64,000 nt of DNA from Anniella stebbinsi (taxonomy: Eukaryota; Chordata; Lepidosauria; Squamata; Anniellidae), in the NCBI GenBank assembly GCA_029215795.1, contig JARDYH010000002.1:44004001-44068000 (forward strand), read 5' to 3'. Below the pieces are notes generated by a model. That model made no database searches, was not told the DNA's origin, and saw only the letters and a program-made list of their open reading frames with translations. Shown piece after piece: positions 19,498 through 30,910 of the stretch (the first letter of the stretch is position 1; the number at the start of each line of letters is the position of its first letter). The position numbers and the translations under genes were made by a program.

Positions 19498-19656
19498 AGC
19501 CTATCTACATTACTGCTTTAAAACGGTTTAAAACTGTTTCAAACGGTTTAAAACGGTTTATAATGGTAGTGACAACTGTTGGAGCCCAGGACACAGTCCA
19601 CATACAGTTTTCAAAACATTTTCAAAGTGTTTTATCCTGCGTGTGTAGACAGGCTT
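19498..19656. mobile_element. MITE family C, copy 1
   Basis: It begins AAGCCTATCTACAT and ends TGTGTAGACAGGCTTT, with AAACGGTTTAAAACTGTTTC and GGAGCCCAGGACACAGTCC inside. Related copies are at 39241-39393 and 46317-46446 in the opposite orientation, and a partial one at 44035-44135. Confidence 0.8.
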
Positions 19657-20116
19657 TGAGGCAATATTTTTGATTTTGGGAAAACCTCTTTCCCGCCTAC
19701 AGCTGGTAATTACCTTCAAAGTGGCTTGGATGCCCTGTTTTCTTGGCTGCAGAAAACTCACTGTAAGCCAAGAGCAACCTCAGATAGATTCAGAAATGAG
19801 GAGTATGAGTGACCCTGTGTATGCCTGTATGATTTATATATAATAATAGAAGACTGATAAAGTAAATCTGTACTTCTTTATATACACATCTTTTGACTGA
19901 TACTTTGGAAATCAAAAAGTTGCCTGAGACTTTCTTCCTGACTCTTATCAATGGCATCATGGCAGCACCTAATGCTTTCCAGAGTCATCCAGCTGTTTTC
20001 TTTACCCATAGCTGCAGTCTCCGTTAATGGAAACCTTTACGTTTTTATGTACAGCAAATAAAATATGTTTTGGGATATGCAAGCCTTCTTTCAAAGCTTT
20101 CAAAATTGTAACAAGT

Positions 20117-20117
<1 letters not shown>

Positions 20118-20149
<32 letters not shown>
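20118..20149. repeat. (GT)n microsatellite
   Basis: Sixteen uninterrupted GT units. Confidence 0.95.
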
Positions 20150-20152
<3 letters not shown>

Positions 20153-20451
20153 AAGAGTTCTGCAACTTCATGACTATAAGCTGATTCACAATGCCCTTAA
20201 GGTCAACTAAACCTTCAGCAGATAAACCCCAATCTCCGCAGATTTTTGTGCAGGCTGGAATGCAGGCTGGAGAATTCATGCAGGCATGCTCAAGTGGGTC
20301 TTTGCCCCACTAGAAATGAGGTGCAAAACAGCTGTTTTCTATAGGGGAGTCTGGAACTTGTAGGTGCCTTTTTTTAGTGTTTATTCAAAGAGTTGGAAAG
20401 CCCATTAAAGTTTTTTTAAGCGTTTGGTTAGAAGACTAGAAAACCCTTAAC

Positions 20452-20911
20452 TGTTGAGGAAAAATTTCAGAGTCTAAGCGGATTGGTGGAAAGTTTTAGA
20501 AGCCTGAAGGACAGATCAGCCAGCTGCAGGCAATAAGGTTGAGAGATAGTTTTTTATGTACAGAACTGGAAAGGTCATCCTGATTATTGCCTAAGTGTCT
20601 AATATGATAAGATGATTAAGAAGGGCTGGGCTGATGTCTAAAGGTATAAAAGTGAGCCTTAGTCTAATGGCTACTGTGGGTGTCAGACATGAGTGACAGG
20701 CGTGTGTATTTGGACGTGGAGAGAAGTGTGTAAAGGACTGTACATATATCTGGATGGAAACTGTTGTGCTTCTGTATATATTGGACCACGAGTAAACCAT
20801 CTGTATTATACACAAGATTTGGTGTGTGAGTATTTCTTCAGCTCCTGGAATTGCTGATTGCTAACACAAACGCTCGCAGCGTTTGCCCTCTTTTGCTTCC
20901 ACTCCTCAACA
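20452..20911 (+). mobile_element. Solo LTR (460 bp)
   Basis: The ends are TGTTGAGGA and TCCTCAACA, a perfect 9-bp inverted repeat. The 5-bp target duplication TTAAC lies at 20447-20451 and 20912-20916. A TATA-like GGTATAAAAG at about 20644 supports plus-strand transcription. No internal coding region remains, so it is a solo LTR left by recombination. TGTTG...CAACA ends are common in Ty1/copia but not exclusive to it, so the superfamily is open. Confidence 0.85.
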
Positions 20912-22004
20912 TTAACCCCTTTCAGGGCAAATAGGAGAGCAAATACTTATCCCTAGTCACAGGATAACTAAAAACTGCAGGAGCCAGAGCTAGCTGTGTG
21001 AAAGGGTTGAAATGGGGATTAAGCAAATGTGGGCTGAGTTCCAGCAGGTTGTGAAAAGGTGTGACTGCGCAGGCAAGTGATTTGTCAATCCAGACAGCCA
21101 TTTTATGGTGTCCACCTTTAGAGAACCTTTCTTTGGTGCCATAAAGCTTGGAGATTGCGCAAGTAGAAGGGTGCAAGGTCATCTATGTCTCAGCTCTTGA
21201 AATGCAGGGACAGCACTGGGCTGCTCAGGGGTAGATCAGGGAGGTGGAGCTTGCTGGGATAGAAACTGAACCGAGAATTGCCAGGTGCAGGGGGGGGGGA
21301 ACCAACTTGCAAGTCAGAGGAACAACTACACTGTACCTGGTGCCTCTGGATGGAGCCTGATGGACATAGAGGGAGAGCAAATAGCAAGCCTTTAAGTCAG
21401 GTGAAAGGAATGTTGTTGTTGTTGTTGTTTTTCCTGTGAGGGTCACATTCCCTCAGGGGTCATCTGCCAGAGACTGCATGCCACCAGCGGCAGAGCCAAA
21501 ATCAGAGGTGGGTGGGGTCAGAGCAAAAAGTAGGCGGAGCCTTTTCAGTTCCCACCCTAGGGGAGGGGAAAATCTCATTTGGTAGAGGCTTGAACTGAAT
21601 GCTTTGCACAAGGCATTTGAAATTAGTCCGAGGGCCACACTGGATTGTAGGGTCAAAGCTTGCCCACTTCTTTTCTACACCAAGTGCTAAATAACTTGCC
21701 CCCTTGGTGGTCCCTGAGCCTGAGAAATCACCCATTCCCCTGAAGAACCTGAGAGTAAAGCTAGGACTGAAGCTTCAAGTCAAATTTTGACACTTCGTAA
21801 CTCCAGTATGCACTAAAATGCTAGATCCAATTTTGTGTCAAGTGTCAGATGAGAGGAGCTTTATCAACAGCACTAGTGGTGTTGTGCTTCTTGGGCCAGT
21901 TCAGGTTTTAACCTATAAAGCTCTATGAGGCCCGAGATATACTTACTTTAGAAAAGCATCTTTTGCCACATCAACCCTCCCACCACCTTCATCATCAAAT
22001 CAGT

Positions 22005-22340
22005 TTATTTATTATTTTTAAAATTCTGTGTCACCTTTCTACCCAATATGGTATTCAAGGCAGCTTACCAGAATAAGAAAACCCACTAAAACAAACCAGA
22101 AAAATGCAAGGTCATCAAAACAAACCACAAAGCAACACATAAAACAGTATCACCAAACCATAAACTATCAGATGTCTATACTACCTTTCTACCAAATGTG
22201 ATATTCAAGGCAGCTTACCAAAACAAACTATTAAACCAGAAAAATTCTATGTCATTAAAACTGCAAGGCAACTAATAAAACAGCAGCAACAAAAAAGGTG
22301 GGATATAAATGCAATAATAAATAAATATAAATAAATAAAT
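22005..22340 (-). repeat. LINE 3'-end remnant with internal tandem duplication
   Basis: ACCTTTCTACCCAATATGG followed by TATTCAAGGCAGCTTACCA at about 22031 recurs at about 22183 with small changes, a period near 150 bp. The rest is A-rich, as expected for the reverse complement of a LINE tail. It ends in ATAAATAAATA. Confidence 0.6.
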
Positions 22341-22789
22341 AAACCATTAGTACAGTGTGGAGTTGTTCAAGCAGCCATTGTTAATTAAATGAGAAAAATT
22401 ATAAACCATTCAGACTGTTGCCATCTATCTTTGAAATATACTGGTTTTTTACTGTGGCTTCCTGCTTCTTTTCTACATTTGCAATGAGCTGAAATTACAC
22501 TAGGAAGAGAGCAGAGACCATATGGCCCATACGGTTCAATGGGAATAGTTCCCCTCTAGTGGCCATTTTATAGCGCAACTTCGGCTGCACACAGGAGGAA
22601 ATCATGACAAATACCGACTTATTTCAGAATAGTCAAGTTTTCTGTGGCTTAATGTATAACACTAAAATCAGGAAATGGAATGGGAGATGTGCAGGAGACT
22701 GACATCGTGGTCAAAATGACCCACGAACATCCATGAGTGGCCAGTCATGAGCATGCTATAAAATAAAATACTCATTTAAAGAAGCTCTT

Positions 22790-23023
22790 TATTTTTATTT
22801 ATTATTACATTTATTTCCCACCTTTTTACTTCCTTAAGAAACCCAAGACAGCATAATCCTCCTCCTCTCCATTTTATCCTCCCAACAACAACCCTGTGAG
22901 GTAGGTTGTGTGTGAGAGTGTACTGGCCTAAAGTCACCCAATGAGCTTCATGTCCAAGTGGGGACTAGAACCCGGATCTCCCGACTCCCAATCCCACACT
23001 CTAGCTACTACACCACACTGGCC
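22790..23023 (-). mobile_element. tRNA-derived SINE of Sauria type
   Basis: On the minus strand it starts GGCCAGTGTGGTGTAGTAGC and has an A-box-like TAGTAGCTAGAG. A B-box GGTTCTAGTCC lies at 22972-22962. The segment continues with GAAGCTCATTGGGTGAC and CCTACCTCACAGGG, and ends AATAAATGTAATAATAAATA. This order matches the squamate Sauria SINE as I know it, which uses an LINE-type 3' end. The B box matches the tRNA consensus except at one or two positions. Confidence 0.85.
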
Positions 23024-24270
23024 TTTGTTTTATTTGTCTTCGTAGGGTGCCCAAAAGTCCTCTTTTATAAAGGACAGTCCTCTATTTGAAAGGCTGTCCT
23101 GTCCAATTCTGGATTAAAGCTAAAGAACTATGAGAATAGGCAGAACAGGCAGACACCTAGATCACCGTCTCCAATACTATGGTGAGATGTACTGTATTTC
23201 CATTTAAATTATAATAATTATTTATACATTTGCATCTGTACATATAAATTAGCATATGCAAATGTTATGCAAATCACTGTTCTCACTGCCAACTGAGGGA
23301 TGCATCTGCCACATTCTAGCCCCCTCCATCCAGCCATGTCTGTGGGTTAGACTCTTATGTTACATATAAGTGTTTAAAATAAATGAATACATAAAATATG
23401 CATTTAACTGTCTGGAACTGACAAAATCACTATGCAAAATAAGCCAACCCCTGTTCGAACTCCCAGAGAGTTCAGAAAAAACAACACACTAGAACAGTTG
23501 CGTTAGAAACCAATTAATAATTATGAGTGTCCTTCACTGAAAAATGCTTTGCAACAAGAATTTAAATTTCAAGACTACTTGCTCAAGCTTTTTGGTGCCT
23601 TTACTTGTGGTGGAAAAAAATCTTGTTAAGGGACTTAGTTAAATATTAAATTTTAATGTAACCCCTGTATTTTAAGAGTCCTAGTTAATTACTTTATACT
23701 TGCAGACTTCAGGAAGAGCATAATACATTAAAGCCTATCATGACTAAATAGGAAATATATTCTAGAAGCTGAAATGAAAAGTGAAATTATGATAAATCAT
23801 CAGGTGAACACATCCTTTCATCTTATAAATATTACATTCTTTAAACCAGTTGCTTTTATATTCCCTTTTTAATTAAAAAGGGTGAGTTCATCATATGCAC
23901 AATGCAAACACTTGTCTATGTAATATCAGTGTATGCACATTCAAAATATGTAAAGATATTTAATCAATACTAAAGAGAGATGACTAGGGTCTCCAATGTG
24001 GCGCCCATGGGCATTTGCCTGCGGACACATCTCTTAGCACATCTCAGAGTCCTCACCTCTGTTTTGTACTTACTTTTCTTTTAATATCATCACCAGATTG
24101 CCTTCTAAGCAATGAATGTTTTGTGCCTAGCTATGCCCACCATGGCAACCATTGTACGAATGAGCAACCTCCCAGGGCAGCCATTTTGTGATACCCATGA
24201 CATTCTCTCAAAATTCCATATGTGCTCACTGACCCAATTGTCACATGTAGGTATTCAATCAAGGCTGGAG
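23024..24270. other. Intronic sequence without recognised features
   Basis: The stretch is AT-rich, and no coding or repeat signature was recognised. Confidence 0.4.
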
Positions 24271-24281
24271 GCCTTGATTGA

Positions 24282-24366
24282 ATGTATTATTATTATTATT
24301 ATTATTATGATTATTTATATACCGCCCCATAGCCGAAGTTCTCTGGGCGGTTTACAAAATGTAGGT
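24282..24366 (-). repeat. (ATT)n run and LINE tail remnant
   Basis: ATT repeats run from 24282 to 24308, followed by TTTATATACCGCCCCATAGC and TCTCTGGGCGGTTTAC. This is the same tail type as 52798-52880. Confidence 0.65.
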
Positions 24367-24371
24367 TGATT

Positions 24372-25290
24372 CATTAGAAAGTCAATGTCTCTGCGGACTT
24401 ATCTCTGTCAGAGTTTCTCATGAAAGTAGCTCCTTCACTCCCTGTTGTTGGCGTTGCAGCTGTAGCAGGTTTCCCTGAGAACCTGGATTTGGTACAATGG
24501 AGGGGCCACTCTTGGAAGCTGTCACTCAGTAGCATCATCATAGTGGGTGGAACAATCCCCCCCTGATGGCTTACAGGTCAGACGACCTGTCTGTCAAGTG
24601 GCATTGAATAGGCCAGGCCTTAGTATATAATAGCTGAGCAAGGCTGAAGAAGCCTTGCTAGAGATCATCTTTCGATGCAAGGCCTGAAACCCCTCATGTT
24701 GGATTCCATCTGTTTCGAGATTTTGGAAGCACTCTGAACATGCTCTTTCACTTGCTATCTGGACTCTTCATTTTTAAGGATTATGCCATGGAAAGTACTG
24801 GGAGGCTTTTCATAGACTTGATCTTGCATTTGCTGTGGATTGTGTTCGATGAGCCTGAGGGTTTTTACCTTCCCTGTGATCACGCATACTGTATCAGCTC
24901 AGCATTTGGCAGGCTGTGTTTGATGGGGCGTCATCTTTCATCTCTGCCCGGCTCTGATGGCTCAGAGCTTAAGTGTTTCCCTCTCCCTGGGATCTTGTTT
25001 AGACTTTGGCCATGTCCCTTGAGGTGCCAGCGGCATCTGGAGAAGCTCAAATCGGATGGTGGATAACCCTAACACACACACCCGAGTGATTGCCAGAAGA
25101 ATCGTTATCAGGAAAGAAGCCTAAAGTTTTCTATCGTTCAGCTTAAGTGGGTGTTGTTTGGAGAATGTAACCATTATGCTTTTTACCATGTGATTTCCTC
25201 AATAAAAACAAGTCTCACCGATGTGAGTATCTCATGTCAGTTTGCCAGTACGTGTGAATGCCAGATGGAATGGGCACGCTCACGACACCA
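24372..25290 (+). repeat. Unclassified LTR-like segment with promoter and poly(A) motifs
   Basis: This 0.9-kb segment is GC-richer than its surroundings. It contains GTATATAATAGC near 24622 (TATA-like) and CAATAAAAAC near 25200 (poly(A)-like) followed by TG-rich sequence. That spacing suits an LTR, but no matching ends or target duplication could be located. The 108-residue ORF inside it has no recognisable domain. Confidence 0.35.
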
Positions 25291-25691
25291 ACTTATGTAC
25301 AAGGCATAGGTGTGGTTTGAGCTCCAAAAAAGTTGGAGGCCTTTGATATATACCTTCCTCATTCTGTGGCCCTAGCATCTTGGGATGTATTATGGAAGGG
25401 AGAAGCAGGAGAAATCTCTATACTTCACTTGGAAGCACAGTTCAGCTTACTCCCATTCTCATTTGCAATTTTTGTTTTGTTTTATTCAAACCGAAAAACT
25501 GCAGATTTCTGCATGGATCTTTTTCAAATGTGTGCACTCTCCCCACTTTGACAAAATGTGATACTGCATAGGACCAATCCTGAGTCACTGCCTAATATAA
25601 TATGCCTTCCCTGACTTCTTGATTACTACTCACCTCTGCCCGCTTGCATTTGCCTACCCATGTGCTGGAGCACCTGGACAGACCTCCCCAT

Positions 25692-25692
<1 letters not shown>

Positions 25693-25734
<42 letters not shown>
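25693..25734. repeat. (CA)n microsatellite
   Basis: Twenty-one CA units. Confidence 0.95.
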
Positions 25735-25735
<1 letters not shown>

Positions 25736-27850
25736 CCTGGAATTAAATTGCTGGTCAATCCAATAGCTCCTATGACAAAGCCTAGGAATTGCTGTTAGAG
25801 GGAATAATGTAAACATCTCACATTTCCTTTGTTTTTGTCTTAAATGTTCTTCACAGTACTTTTTTCCTGGTCACTGCTTGCAAATGTAGGAGTGACAGAA
25901 TTGATGATCATTTTATACCGATTTACAATAAATCAATGAACTGTACTTCTATATTGCTTTGTCCTGGTGATATTTCTGTTATTATATCAAACCTTAGTGA
26001 CAGGTTTTGCCCGGCTTGTGTGTAAAAAGTCTGGCGAAGTCAAAGGTCTGGGGTGGTCATGGCATATTAGAAAATACAATAGGTGACTGTGACAGCTTTT
26101 ACTGTACTAGAATTTGGACTAACAATCTTAACTCTTCCGAAAATGGGTCAGAGATTTCCCAGCACTAAGCAATCACATAAATTGAATTAACATTTAGCCA
26201 TGACAATTGGAGGCCATATGCTCAAAGAGGCTTAATAAAACTCTAACCTACTTTCCAAACATGCTAGGAGTGTGTGCTAATCGCCAGCCTTCCACACCAT
26301 GTGAAGTTTTGCAGTTCTGTAATAGGTCACAAGACTTCAAACTGCTGGGTCAGAGCATGTGCCTGTGTGTGCGCAGCAGACAGAAAAAAAGGGGTCAGCC
26401 AAGCCACAGTTGGCCTCCCCATGTGGGAAAGCAGCTCGGCTTAATAAGCACTTCTATTTCTGGACATTCAATGAAATCTTTGAAAACTGATCCCTGGGAG
26501 GCCAGTCGGTGGCCATTTTCTGGGTAAAATAATTTATTTGTATCTGATGGAAACTATGTCTAAAGATCAAGATCTCATGGGTCATTTTCAAATTACCAAA
26601 ATTAAGATGTGTGCTAAGCAAGGAAAAGGAGCCACAATTTGGCCTCTGTCTTCTGCCCACTCCTGTGTATGTGCACATTACGTTCAGTGTGTGTCTAGCA
26701 CCTACGTCTCTCTTTCATTTTTACACTAGAGTTATGCACAAGGCTTCTGATCCAATTCAAGAGCCTAGCTGGTGGGGGGAATAGGGGAGCATTTTAGATC
26801 TGTAACCAAATATTTCATGCCTATTCTAGAGTAAAAATACCAGACTCACATTTAAAGTAATGTCTGTTTTTGCTCGCAGTAGTCCCATTTCCATCACATC
26901 TACACATACATGAAATCTACATTAACTTTATCAAATCTCCAACAATTCCCTAAAGTATTTCTATACATTTTGTTATTGTTAGTGGGATATTGTACCATCA
27001 ATGCATTTATTTATAAAGCTGTAGAGTCACATCCAGGGAATTCCATGCCCTTCCTTGCACTGCTCAGCTGAAATTGATATTTTCAAGTTCTGCTCCCACT
27101 TGCCTTTATAACCTTAGTCTTTCAGTACGATGTTCATCAAGATTCTGTATTGCTTGGATAAAAGCCTTTTACAATTAACTAGAGATGCTAGACATTTTTC
27201 AAATTTTATTGGAATTCCTTAATGTGACCTGCATTTTACTTCTAAGTTGTAAATACTTAAAAATAAAACTTTCAATTGGTTGGGAATAATTCTGCATCGA
27301 CTAGTAGGAAAGCTGCTATTTGTGCCCATAGCAGCTGCCTCCTGGGGCAAGTGATAGTTTTGTGGAGTTTCCAATTTTTGTTGGAAACTGGTGTGGAGAT
27401 AAACATTTTAGCCCCCCCCCCTCCAACTGCACCATCATCCTGATCCAGATCAACCCCCATCCCAGCTGGGGTATATTTTAATAGAACAATGTAATGTTGT
27501 CTAATTCAGCCCTTAGCTAGAAATGGGGGGAAACTGTCAGGGAAAGTGAACAGGCCTTGCACATTTTGTGACTTACCACACCAAATGCAATTCATTCAAC
27601 ATGTGTAGTGGCTCAGTAGATCACCTACTGCATAATATCTCACAGGTCCGAGCACTCAAGATGTTAACTAATAGGTCCCAAGTGTGCATCACAATGGGCT
27701 CTTGTCCTTCATCACTTGCCACTCATGTGCAGGTCCCTTTGCCCAAGGCACGTTGTGGTTTGAAAGGGGCACTGGTGTTACGGTTGAAAAATGATTTCCC
27801 AACTTTTGTGTATTTAGTTCAACCATAAGTCATGAACCACCGTAGCTTCT
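25735..27850. other. Intronic sequence without recognised features
   Basis: No coding domain, RNA gene or classified repeat was recognised. Short ORFs here lack motifs. Confidence 0.4.
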
Positions 27851-27861
27851 GTTCTGATACT

Positions 27862-27995
27862 TCTATATATTTATTGCCTATATCCTGTCCTTCCTCCAAG
27901 GAGCTCAAAATGTGTAACCTGGACCATTTTATTCTTACAACAGCATTGTGAAGTAAGTTAGACTGACAGATAGTGACTTCGAGACACTATTTATT
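27862..27995 (-). repeat. SINE remnant (Sauria type)
   Basis: TATATTTATTGCCTATATCC followed by CCTTCCTCCAAGGAGCTCAA and ATTCTTACAACAGCATTGTG resembles the 3' half of the SINE at 22790-23023 in the same orientation. The tRNA-like head is not preserved. Confidence 0.5.
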
Positions 27996-29171
27996 AGTAA
28001 ACTGCATCAGTGAATCTGTAATTCCTTGGCTGGAGAAACATTTTCATATCCTTTATATTGATCTGAAAGATGCCACTTGTTAGGGCAAAATTAATCCAAT
28101 ACTTTTCATTTGCTACTGACCTAAATCAGGATGTCATTGAGTGGGTTGAGTAACAAACAACTGCAGATGTTTCTTCTTTCATGCCAGCAAAAGCAAGAGC
28201 TAAAATTAAATGCCTTGTTTTTGAAGGCATTAGGGCTCTCATGTTAAATTATAGTACATTTAGCCATATTTTCTGAATAAATCAAATAGCACTGACAACG
28301 CAATTTCTTTATCCGCAAAACCAATCTTGCTCAACCAAATGTTTCCCTAATTAGAGTTGCCTATGTTGAACAGATGATAAAAAATGTCAAATGCTACAAA
28401 ATTAAGAAATAGAAGCATGAGCAATGTCTAATCAAAGCACTTCCCTTCTTTCACAAAAGTACATCTGCACTGGGTGTTGTGTTTTTTTTTTTTGAACTGC
28501 TGGCATGCAGTTCCATTTTACAAATGTTGAATGATGGTTATTTGCCTCTCAAAATCAGAACTGGCTGAAGAATAACTACGATTTCCTGCATCACTTGCAT
28601 TTTTTTCTGCCTACTGACATGTTCCTCGCTCATTCATCTTGACTCTGCAGGCCTTGGTGATAACGTTGCTGAGCCTGATCCAGCAAGGGCAGGGCTGCGC
28701 ATGGATAGCTTCTTTTACCCATGCAAGAGTCAGGGTAGGGCATTGAGCTCGAATATGGGAAAAATGTGTGCTAGGACGTCCCTGTTTTATGGTACTGAAC
28801 CAAAGGAGGGCTGCATTTCCCATCCGGATGGGCAACCCACTGTGAAAACTGCAGAGCACTAGTGATGTAGTGGAGCCAGGGCTCACAGGGCAATTTTTAT
28901 TACCAAGGATGCTCACGCCATCTGCCAACCCCTCTCTCAGAATTGTGTTTCTCCTGAACCTAACTACAATGCTCACAACAGCCAGGAGAGGGGGAAGGAA
29001 ATGAACTTTCCCAATATTTTGTTACACGGTGGAGTGGCTTGGTTGGTTGGGCTATTAAGATCCATTAGTTTTGGTCTTGGCAGAGATGGAATCTACTAGA
29101 ACCGGATCAACACAGCGACTTGCATTTTTGGACTGTTCTTCAGGATGTAGCTATGGGGGCTGTCATGTGGA
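27996..29171. other. Intronic sequence without recognised features
   Basis: The segment at about 28610-28990 is GC-richer and could be an old repeat. No domain was recognised in its ORFs. Confidence 0.35.
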
Positions 29172-29300
29172 GCATCTGCTAGGGATGTCAAAGAAATCTG
29201 CAACAGATTAAAATGTGTTCAGATTTCCATAGATCCGACCTGCAGATTCTGCAACAGTCCAGTTTTTTATGAGTCATGCCAATTTCACAGATTTCCATTT

Positions 29301-30526
29301 TTGGGCAAGGTGATCGAGAGGGCGGTTGCCTTCCAACTCCAAGCAGTTTTGGATGATACAGATTTTCTAGACCCATTTCAAACTGGCTTCAGGGCAGGAT
29401 ACGGAGTTGAGACCGCTATGGTCGCCTTAGTGGATGATCTACGCCTGAGTATTGTCAGGGGGAGTGTGTCCCTGTTGCTACTCCTGGAACTCTCAGCGGC
29501 TTTCAATACCATTGACCATGGTATCCTTCTGGAACACCTGAGGGAATTGGGAATCGGGGGCACTGTGCTTCAGCGGTTCTGATCCTATCTCTCGGGCAGG
29601 TTCCAGATGGTGATGCTTGGGGATAGCTGCTCTTCAAATGAGGAGCTGCTATGTGGTGTACCACAAGGTGCCATCTTTCCCCCAATGCTGTTTAACATTT
29701 ATATGAAACCGCTGGGAGAGATCATCTGGAGGCATGGGGCGGGGTGCTATCAACACGCTGATGACACCCAAATATATGTTTCTATGCCTTCGACAACATC
29801 GTCAGCTAAGGATAGTGTGTCTCCTCTGAACGAATGCTTGGAGGCGGTAATGGGCTGGATGAGGAAAAACAAACTGAAGCTGAATCCAGACAAGATGGAG
29901 GTGCTTGCTGTCAAAGACCGCAACCTGGGTTTGGAGGTGTGTCAACCAGTTCTGGATGGGGTTACCCCCCCCTGAAAGACTGTGTTCGCAGCTTGGGGGT
30001 ACTCCTGGATCCGTCGCTCCAAATGACAGCCCAGATAGATGCAACGGCCAGGAGTGCCTATCAGCTTCGGCTGATTCACCAGCTGCACCCCTTCCTAGAG
30101 TTGAAAGACCTAAAGACGGTAGTGCACACGCTGGTAACTTCAAGGCTCGACTTCTGCAATGCACTGTACATTGGGCTACATTTGTGCCTAGTCCGGAAAC
30201 TTCAATTAGTTCCAAATATGGCAGCCAGGTTGATCACCGGTACACCTAGGGGTGACCACATAACACCAATCTTAAAATCATTCCACTGGCTGCCAATTAG
30301 TTTTCGGACGAAGTATAAAGTGTTGGTCATTACCTTTAAAGCCCTACATGGTTTGGGTCCAGGTTACCTGCGGGATCGCCTTCTCCCGTATAATCCGCCC
30401 TGCACACTCAGGTCCTCTGGGAAGAATTTACTCCAATCAGCCAGAACTAGGCTGACGAGTGTTACCCAGAGGACCTTCTCTTCTGCCGCTCCCAGACTGT
30501 GGAATGGCCTGCTGGAGGAGATTTGA
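29301..30526 (+). pseudogene. L2-clade LINE reverse transcriptase, C-terminal part, broken
   Basis: Three frame segments are visible. The first (29301-29582) has GKVIERAVAFQLQ and FQTGFRAGYGVETAM, then a stop. The second (29607-29975) has CGVPQGAIFPPMLFNIYM and the catalytic HADDTQIYVS, where a Tyr or Phe is usual in place of His, then KLNPDKMEVL. The third (about 29970-30526) has the LINE C-terminal motifs SLGVLLDPSL, VTSRLDFCNALYIGL and FHWLPISFRTKYKVL. ADDTQ with NPDKxEVL and the WLP motif mark the L2 clade rather than CR1. Stops and shifts make it non-functional. Confidence 0.88.
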
Positions 30527-30745
30527 CAAATTAGCAGACTTCTGGAATTTAAGAGAGCCGTGAAGACTGCTCTCTTCTGGCAGGCCTATCCAGTGGAATT
30601 TTAAGATGTTTTTAATAATATATTTGTTTTTATCAGTTTTAATGGTTTATCTATTTTATGATTTTTATATTTATATTTATTGTTGTTCCCCGCCTCAATC
30701 TGGATGGAGAGGCTGGTTAGAAATAAAATAAATAAATAAATAAAT
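29303..30745 (+). mobile_element. L2-clade LINE, 5'-truncated, with (AAATA)n tail
   Basis: The insertion starts within reverse transcriptase and ends with GTTGTTCCCCGCCTCAATC, GAGGCTGGTTAG and AAATAAATAAATAAAT. Truncation at the 5' end and a short-repeat tail are typical of LINE retrotransposition. Confidence 0.85.
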
Positions 30746-30910
30746 TTACGTTAGTGAATGTGCATGAGCACTAATATGAATTAGCACAAGTAGAATTAAA
30801 TTCAGGCAACAAAAATCAGATTCCTTCAATGAGCGGATGACAGAATGAAAGTTGCCTGACAATCTGCGAAGCACAGACAGAACAGATGAAACAAAATCCA
30901 TACATCTCTA

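Larger units (their letters stand above)
29180..30910. mobile_element. hAT-like foldback MITE (family H) interrupted by an L2 LINE
   Basis: The left arm begins TAGGGATGTC at 29180 and the right arm ends ACATCTCTA at 30910. The flanks carry an 8-bp duplication with one mismatch, GCATCTGC at 29172-29179 and GCACCTGC at 30911-30918. Eight-base duplications and T/CAGGG termini point to hAT transposase mobilisation. The L2 copy sits inside, so the MITE is the older insertion. Confidence 0.7.

Noticed and set aside
22790..23023. tRNA gene
   Set aside because: The B box and A-box-like sequence belong to a SINE head. There is no cloverleaf with anticodon arm, and the body and tail are those of a SINE.
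28611..28976. 121-codon minus-strand ORF
   Set aside because: There are no splice signals, domain or repeat match, so it is probably chance.
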